DNA of 64,000 nt from Actinospineispora eucalypti (GTDB lineage Bacteria; Actinomycetota; Actinomycetes; Mycobacteriales; Pseudonocardiaceae). The DNA is taken from the NCBI GenBank assembly GCA_014208095.1, contig JACHMT010000002.1:496001-560000 (forward strand), written 5' to 3'. Position numbers and translations under genes: made by a program. Below, piece by piece: positions 59,461-64,000 of the stretch. How positions within the stretch are numbered: position 1 is the first letter of the stretch; each line of letters starts with the position of its first letter. Below the pieces are notes generated by a model, which had not been told where the DNA came from, ran no database searches, and saw only the letters and a list, made by a program, of their open reading frames with translations.

Positions 59461-59796
59461 GGAGCGTTGCTAGCTGTGGGTCGAGTGGCGGGCCCCGGTC
59501 GTTCCGCCTTGGCGAGAACCGTGGGGTGATCGCCGTTCCTGGCAGTCGTCACCGTGCGTATCCATCACTGAACGCCCCACCCCGCACCCGAGCGGACCTG
59601 GGTGGCGCCTGTTGCGCTGGTCTGATCACCGATGCCATGGGCAACATGCCAATGCGGCCGCCTCAAGTGCCCCGAAGCGACTGTTCCGGCTCTCCGCAGT
59701 CGGCGGCGCCGAGTGTGACCTACCGTACGTAGCTTTGGTGTCGACCCGCTCGACAGGGTGTTGACTTAGTAGACAATTTGTCAATAAGCTCGCGGC
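59461..59796. other. Intergenic region upstream of the EthA-like monooxygenase
   Basis: No gene is seen in these 336 nt. The final 40 nt are A+T-rich and contain the promoter described at 59761-59790 and a palindrome GACAA-T-TTGTC at 59772-59782. The rest shows nothing I can name. Confidence 0.4.
59761..59790 (+). promoter_or_regulatory. Probable promoter of the EthA-like gene with an internal operator
   Basis: TTGACT (59761-59766) and TAAGCT (59785-59790), 18 nt apart, fit a sigma-70-type promoter. The predicted start falls at or next to the ATG at 59797, and there is no Shine-Dalgarno before it, so a leaderless mRNA is expected. GACAA-T-TTGTC at 59772-59782 sits between the two boxes, ideal for a repressor. 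Confidence 0.55.
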
Positions 59797-61326
59797 ATGG
59801 CCGAAGAACACGTCGATGTACTGATCGTCGGGGCCGGGCTGTCCGGCATCGGCGCCGCCTGCCACCTGCGTCGGCAGTGCCCGGGCAAGACGTTCGCGAT
59901 CCTCGAGGCGAGGGACGCGATCGGCGGCACCTGGGACCTGTTCCGCTACCCGGGGATCCGTTCGGACTCCGACATGTACACGCTCGGCTACTCGTTCTCG
60001 CCGTGGACCGAGCCCAAGGCCATCGCCGACGGGGACTCCATCCGCGACTACGTGCGGGACACCGCCGCCCGCTACGGCGTGGACCAGCACATCCGCTTCC
60101 GGCACCGGGTGCTCGGCGCCGACTGGTCCAGCGCGGACGCCACCTGGACGGTACGCGCGGAGCGCGAGGACCCGGACGGGAACTCCGAGCCGGTCACCTT
60201 CACCTGCTCGTTCCTGTTCGTGAACGCGGGCTACTACCGCTACGACCAGGGCTACACGCCGGAATTCCCCGGCGTCGCCGACTACACCGGCACGCTCATC
60301 CACCCCCAGCACTGGCCGGAGGACCTGGACTACGCCGGCAAGCGGGTGGTGGTCATCGGCAGCGGCGCGACGGCGGTGACCCTGGTGCCGGCGATGGCCG
60401 AGAAGGCCGCGCACGTCACCATGCTGCAGCGCTCGCCCACCTACATCGTGTCCATGCCGGCCCGCGACCCGCTGGCCGACCTGCTGCGCGACCGGCTCCC
60501 GACCCGCCTGGCCTACCCGCTGCTGCGCTGGAAGAACGTCGGCCTGATGACGCTGAGCTACCAGCTCAGCCGCAAGTTCCCCGGGCTGATGAAGGCGATC
60601 CTGCGCAAGGGCGTGAAGGACGCGCTGCCGGCCGGCTACGACGTCGACGCCCACTTCAAGCCCAGCTACGACCCGTGGGACCAGCGGCTCTGCCTGATCC
60701 CCGACGGCGACCTGTTCCGCACCATCCGGGACGGCCGGGCGGACGTGGTCACCGACCACATCGACACGTTCACCCCCACCGGCCTGCGGCTGCGCTCCGG
60801 CCGCGAGCTGGAGGCGGACATCGTGATCACCGCCACCGGGCTGAACGTACAGGCCATGGGCGGGATGAACCTGACCGTGGACGGCGAGGATCTGGAGCCC
60901 GGCAAGACCGTGGCCTACAAGGGCATGATGCTCTCCGGGGTGCCCAACTTCGCGCTCACCATCGGCTACACCAACGCCTCCTGGACGCTCAAGGCCGACC
61001 TGGTTGCCGAGTACGTGTGCCGGCTGCTCAACCACCTGGACGCCACCGGCAAGCGGGTGGTCACGCCGCTGCCGCCGCCCGAGGGCCAGCCGCTGCGGCC
61101 GCTGATCGACCTCCAGTCCGGGTACGTGCTGCGCAGCGTGGGGAGCATGCCCCAGCAGGGCGCGGTGGCCCCGTGGCGGCTGCACCAGAACTACACGCGC
61201 GACGTGCTGCTGATGCGCCGGGGTTCGATCCAGGACGCGGGCATCCGGTTCAGCTCGCCCGCGCCGGGGGCACCGGCACCGGCGGCACCGTCCGGAGCCG
61301 CAGAGCCAGCACCAGCGCGCCGCTGA
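59797..61326 (+). CDS. EthA-like Baeyer-Villiger flavin monooxygenase
   Basis: The 509-residue enzyme shows the FAD motif DVLIVGAGLSGIGAA near residue 7, GTWDLFRYPGIRSDSDMYTLGYSF near 47-70, a BVMO-type segment near FTCSF...PQHWPEDLDYAGKR, the NADPH motif VVVIGSGATAVTLVPAMA near 180 and MLQRSPTYIVS near 208. The whole protein is a close match, by memory, to mycobacterial EthA, the activator of ethionamide. EthA is usually repressed by the divergent EthR, but no TetR gene is adjacent here. The C-terminal tail (Ala/Pro-rich) overlaps the convergent MFS gene by 77 nt. Confidence 0.9.
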   Translation: MAEEHVDVLIVGAGLSGIGAACHLRRQCPGKTFAILEARDAIGGTWDLFRYPGIRSDSDMYTLGYSFSPWTEPKAIADGDSIRDYVRDTAARYGVDQHIRFRHRVLGADWSSADATWTVRAEREDPDGNSEPVTFTCSFLFVNAGYYRYDQGYTPEFPGVADYTGTLIHPQHWPEDLDYAGKRVVVIGSGATAVTLVPAMAEKAAHVTMLQRSPTYIVSMPARDPLADLLRDRLPTRLAYPLLRWKNVGLMTLSYQLSRKFPGLMKAILRKGVKDALPAGYDVDAHFKPSYDPWDQRLCLIPDGDLFRTIRDGRADVVTDHIDTFTPTGLRLRSGRELEADIVITATGLNVQAMGGMNLTVDGEDLEPGKTVAYKGMMLSGVPNFALTIGYTNASWTLKADLVAEYVCRLLNHLDATGKRVVTPLPPPEGQPLRPLIDLQSGYVLRSVGSMPQQGAVAPWRLHQNYTRDVLLMRRGSIQDAGIRFSSPAPGAPAPAAPSGAAEPAPARR

Positions 61327-62503
61327 GCAGCACGGTCAGGTAACCGGTGACGCCCGGCCAGCCCAGGTGGTCGTAGGCCACGCCGCCGAGTGATCCGCCG
61401 ACGCTGCTGCCCGCGTAGTAGGCGAACAGGTAGAGCGCCGCCGCCTGGGCCGGCGCGCCACCGGGCAGCAGTGACGCGCGGCGGCCGACGAAACCGCTGG
61501 CCACCGAGTGGGCGGCGAAGAAGCCGAGGGTGGTGAGCAGCAGGCCGGCCAGCACGGCGGGCAGCCAGGCCGGCGCGCCCACCCACACCCCGGCGATGGC
61601 CACCAGCACGGCGGCCCAGAGCACCCGGCGGCGGCCGAACCGGTCACCCATCCGGCCGCCCCCGGTGGAGGCCCAGGTCCCGGCCAGGTAGCCGAGGAAG
61701 ATCAGCCCGACCAACGTGCCGGGCAGCCGGAACGGCGGGGCGAGGAGCCGGAAGCCCAGGTAGTTGTAGACGGTCACGAACGAGCCCATCAGCAGGAAGC
61801 CGATGCCGAACAGGCAGCGCAGCGCCGGGTCGGCCAGGTGCGTGCGCAGCGGACCGGCGATGTCGCGCAACCGGGTGCGCGGCGGGTCCGGGGCCACCGG
61901 CGGGGGCAGCAGCAGCCGGAACGCCACGGTGCACAGCAGCGACACCACACCGATCACCGCCAGCGCGAGCCGCCAGCCGCCCAGGTCGGCGACCACCCCG
62001 GTGACCAGCCGCCCGGACAAGCCGCCCAGCGTGTTCCCGGCGATCAGCAGGCCCATCGCGCCGCCCAGCCAGCGGGGCGCCACCTCGCGGGTCACGTGGG
62101 CCATGGCCATCGCGGGCAGCGCCGCGAGCGCCACCCCCTGCGCGGCGCGCACCGCGACCAGCGCGCCGAACGACGGCGCCAGCGGGGCGAGCAGGCCGAG
62201 GATTGCCGAAAGGGCGAGTGCCCAGGTCATCACCCGGGCCCGCCCCCACGACTCGGCCACGACGGACAGCGGGACGATCGCCAGCGCCAGTGCCCCGGTG
62301 GTCGCGGACAGCGCCAGGCTGGCCGTGGACGCGGACAGCCGGAACTCCTCCGCGAGTGTCGGCAGCAGCGCCTGGGCGCAGTAGACCAGCACGAACGTGG
62401 CCAGGCCGGCACACCACAGCGCGGCGCCGAGCCGCCGGTACGCACGGGCACCGCGCTCGTGGCCGGCGATCGGACTGGCCTCGGGGGATGCCGTGGAGGT
62501 CAC
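61250..62503 (-). CDS. MFS transporter
   Basis: The protein (about 417 residues from GTG 62503; 427 from ATG 62533) has 12 hydrophobic segments and resembles the YnfM-like drug:H+ antiporter group, with LVYCAQALLPTLAEEFRLSASTASLALSATTGALALA near the N-terminus, and GDRFGRRRVLW in the central loop. It probably exports a small compound. It is divergent from the LysR gene and shares its promoter region, a common arrangement for a regulated efflux pump. Its 3' end overlaps the EthA-like gene by 77 nt. The start site is uncertain. Confidence 0.82.
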   Translation of the reverse strand: MTSTASPEASPIAGHERGARAYRRLGAALWCAGLATFVLVYCAQALLPTLAEEFRLSASTASLALSATTGALALAIVPLSVVAESWGRARVMTWALALSAILGLLAPLAPSFGALVAVRAAQGVALAALPAMAMAHVTREVAPRWLGGAMGLLIAGNTLGGLSGRLVTGVVADLGGWRLALAVIGVVSLLCTVAFRLLLPPPVAPDPPRTRLRDIAGPLRTHLADPALRCLFGIGFLLMGSFVTVYNYLGFRLLAPPFRLPGTLVGLIFLGYLAGTWASTGGGRMGDRFGRRRVLWAAVLVAIAGVWVGAPAWLPAVLAGLLLTTLGFFAAHSVASGFVGRRASLLPGGAPAQAAALYLFAYYAGSSVGGSLGGVAYDHLGWPGVTGYLTVLLSGALVLALRLRTVPPVPVPPARAS

Positions 62504-62540
62504 GTAGGTCCACGCTAGGTCGCGGATTTCCATGCGTCCA

Positions 62541-62576
62541 ATGCATGTTTGCATCTCCTACGATGCACTTGTGCAT
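62541..62576. promoter_or_regulatory. ATGC/GCAT repeats in the MFS/LysR promoter region
   Basis: ATGCAC-TT-GTGCAT (62563-62576) is a perfect 14-bp palindrome. It is preceded by ATGCAT (62541-62546) and GCAT (62551-62554), giving evenly arranged GCAT half-sites. LysR regulators often bind two such sites, one autoregulatory. It covers the possible LysR starts, so the mRNA may be leaderless. Confidence 0.5.
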
Positions 62577-63524
62577 GAGCGACTGGGCGAGGCCGAGGCG
62601 CTCGCCGCGCTGGCCCCCAGGTTGCGCCAGTTCGTGGCGGTCGCCCGTGCGGAGCACCTGACCCGCGCGGCCGACCAGATCGGCGTGCCGCAGCCCACGC
62701 TGAGCCGGGCCATCGCCCGACTGGAGGCCGAGCTGGGCATCACCCTGTTCCTGCGCACCGGCCGGTCGCTGCGCCTCACCCGGGAAGGCCGGGCGCTGTT
62801 GCAGCACGCGGACCGGGCACTCACCGAGCTGGCCGTGGCCGCCCGGGAGCTGGCCGGTGACACCCACGGCATGCACGGGCGGGTGGCCCTGGGATTCCTC
62901 ACCACGCTCGGGGCCGAGGTGGTACCCAGGTTGCTGCGGGACTTCCACGCCGAGCACCCGAACATCCGGTTCGACCTGGTCCAGGGCGGTCACACCGAGG
63001 TGCTGGACCGGCTGCGGGACGGCGCCGCCGACCTGGCGCTCACCTCACCCGTCCGCCCGGAGCCGGGCATCGTCGGGCAACCCCTGGGCGAGCAGGAGCT
63101 CCGGCTCACCGTCCCCGCCGGACACCGCCTCGCCCGGCACCCCGACGGTGTTTCCACTGGGGTGCCGCTGGCCGAGATCGCCGAGGAGCCGTTCGTCGGC
63201 TTCCTGCCCGGGTTCGGGCTGCGCACCACCGTGGACGACTTCTGCCGGGCGGCCGGGTTCCTGCCCCGGCTGGCCTTCGAGGGCGGCGACGTGGAGACCC
63301 TGCGCGGCCTGGTCAGCGCCGGACTCGGGGTGTCCCTGCTGCCCTCCTCGCCGCACCCGCTGCCGGCCGGCGTGGTCGAGCTGGCGGTCACCTCGCCCCG
63401 CGCCACCCGGGTGGTCGGCCTGCTGTGGATGCGCGGCCGGGCGCTGAGCCCTCCAGTGCGCGCGCTGCGCGAGTTCGTCCAGCGCGCCGGCCCCGCCCTG
63501 CTGACCACCGACGCCCCCCGCTAG
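62571..63524 (+). CDS. LysR family transcriptional regulator
   Basis: The protein (317 residues from GTG 62571; 330 from ATG 62532) has the LysR helix-turn-helix APRLRQFVAVARAEHLTRAADQIGVPQPTLSRAIARLEAELGITLFLR and a C-terminal substrate-binding domain (PEPGIVGQPLGEQELRLTVPAGH, with GLGVSLLPSS near the end). I prefer GTG 62571 because it places the HTH close to the N-terminus, but no Shine-Dalgarno supports either start. It is divergent from the MFS gene, which it probably controls. Confidence 0.88.
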   Translation: MHERLGEAEALAALAPRLRQFVAVARAEHLTRAADQIGVPQPTLSRAIARLEAELGITLFLRTGRSLRLTREGRALLQHADRALTELAVAARELAGDTHGMHGRVALGFLTTLGAEVVPRLLRDFHAEHPNIRFDLVQGGHTEVLDRLRDGAADLALTSPVRPEPGIVGQPLGEQELRLTVPAGHRLARHPDGVSTGVPLAEIAEEPFVGFLPGFGLRTTVDDFCRAAGFLPRLAFEGGDVETLRGLVSAGLGVSLLPSSPHPLPAGVVELAVTSPRATRVVGLLWMRGRALSPPVRALREFVQRAGPALLTTDAPR

Positions 63525-63530
63525 CGCGTC

Positions 63531-64000
63531 TCAGTCGTGTTTCGCCTCGTAGCGCAGCAGGACGGTGCCGCCCGGGAAGGTGCGGTTCTCCAACAGCCGC
63601 AGCGAGATCCATGACGGCAGTGTCGGGAAGAACGGGGTGCCGCCGCCCACGGCGGTTGGCGCGACCACGATCCGGTACTCGTCCACCAGTCCGGCCCGCA
63701 CGATCGGCGCGGCCAGCGTCGCGCCCGCCACCTCCAGCCGGCCGTCGGTTTCGGCTTTCAGCTTTGTCACCACCTCGACCGGGTCGCCGCGTTCCAGGCG
63801 AGAGTTCCAGGCGACCGACTCCAGGGTGCGCGAGAACACCACCTTGGGCATGTCGCACCAGATGCGGGCGAAGTCGACGATCATCGGGGTGGCGTCCGGG
63901 GCCTTGTCGGCGGTCGGCCAGTACGCGGACATCAGTTCGTAGAGCCGCCGCCCGTAGAACGACAGGGCGGTCTCCCGCTCGAAGTCGTTCCAGTACTGGT
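63531..64000 (-). CDS. Dihydrofolate reductase family protein (partial, 5' end outside window)
   Basis: The frame runs open to the right edge. About 156 residues are visible. They match the DHFR/RibD-C family: YWNDFERETALSFYGRRLYELMSAYWPTADKAP (written in parts: FYGRRLYELMSAYWP), PKVVFSRTLESV, LKAETDGRLEVAGATLAAPIVRAGLVDEYRIVVAPTAVG and GGTVLLRYEAKHD at the end. It is related to the protein at 37357-37950, but the two are distinct. It lies 6 nt from the end of the convergent lysR gene. Confidence 0.85.
   Translation of the reverse strand, partial: QYWNDFERETALSFYGRRLYELMSAYWPTADKAPDATPMIVDFARIWCDMPKVVFSRTLESVAWNSRLERGDPVEVVTKLKAETDGRLEVAGATLAAPIVRAGLVDEYRIVVAPTAVGGGTPFFPTLPSWISLRLLENRTFPGGTVLLRYEAKHD

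Noticed and set aside
59526..59732. A 68-residue + strand frame in the EthA upstream region
   Set aside because: No RBS, no motif and ordinary intergenic composition.

Overview
The window is very G+C-rich, densely packed DNA from an actinomycete. Many genes start with GTG, and stop/start overlaps of the ATGA or GTGA type are common. An F420-dependent LLM oxidoreductase, a mycofactocin-type SDR, an EthA-like Baeyer-Villiger monooxygenase, an SCO6745-family protein and a large glutamate synthase point to the Actinomycetota. My best guess is a Pseudonocardiales member such as Amycolatopsis, from protein style only. I saw no rRNA, tRNA, CRISPR array, prophage or insertion sequence. It reads as a chromosomal region rich in catabolic operons and their local regulators.

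Layout. 1-3.3 kb: the end of a membrane-protein gene, an aldehyde dehydrogenase, then a GNAT acetyltransferase plus a translation factor IF-1 gene. A 16-codon leader ORF and a hairpin that covers the GNAT ribosome binding site precede that pair, so it looks like a translational attenuator. A 37-codon scar of a deleted ABC-transporter gene pair follows. 3.3-6.4 kb: a zinc alcohol dehydrogenase, then a TetR gene divergent from a saccharopine-dehydrogenase-like gene. 6.3-12.8 kb: an amino-sugar (MurNAc/GlcNAc) regulon of SIS deaminase, GntR regulator, sodium:solute symporter, NagA, MurQ and a BadF-type sugar kinase, tied together by three copies of an ACCANTGGT operator. 12.9-16.3 kb: a phosphoesterase, a Rieske oxygenase and a Tat lipoprotein hydrolase. 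16.3-22.3 kb: gltBD. 22.7-31.9 kb: small enzymes and regulators (SnoaL-like, MerR, MFS, GlxA/AraC, esterase, TetR, P450, mechanosensitive-channel-like protein, FAD monooxygenase). 31.9-36.6 kb: a NanT-like transporter, two DapA-family aldolases and a FadR-type regulator, perhaps for sialic acid or a related sugar acid.

37.9-49.2 kb is the most coherent block. A MocR regulator, coupled to a SAM hydroxide adenosyltransferase, is divergent from a reductive-pyrimidine operon: beta-ureidopropionase, class III aminotransferase, dihydropyrimidinase, methylmalonate-semialdehyde dehydrogenase, LLM F420 oxidoreductase and NCS1 permease. Anhydro-MurNAc kinase (anmK) is translationally coupled to its end. 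No classical dihydropyrimidine dehydrogenase is present. anmK together with the 6-13 kb regulon makes peptidoglycan recycling a recurring theme.

49-64 kb holds a small Cys-motif protein, MOSC and APC-permease genes, a TIGR01777 epimerase, a two-RCK membrane protein with no potassium filter, an MBL hydrolase, a PAS-HxlR pair divergent from a mycofactocin-type SDR, an alpha/beta hydrolase, an EthA-like monooxygenase that appears leaderless, an MFS/LysR divergent pair, and a DHFR-family protein cut by the right edge.

Functions rest on motifs and family resemblance read by eye. No database search or folding program was run.
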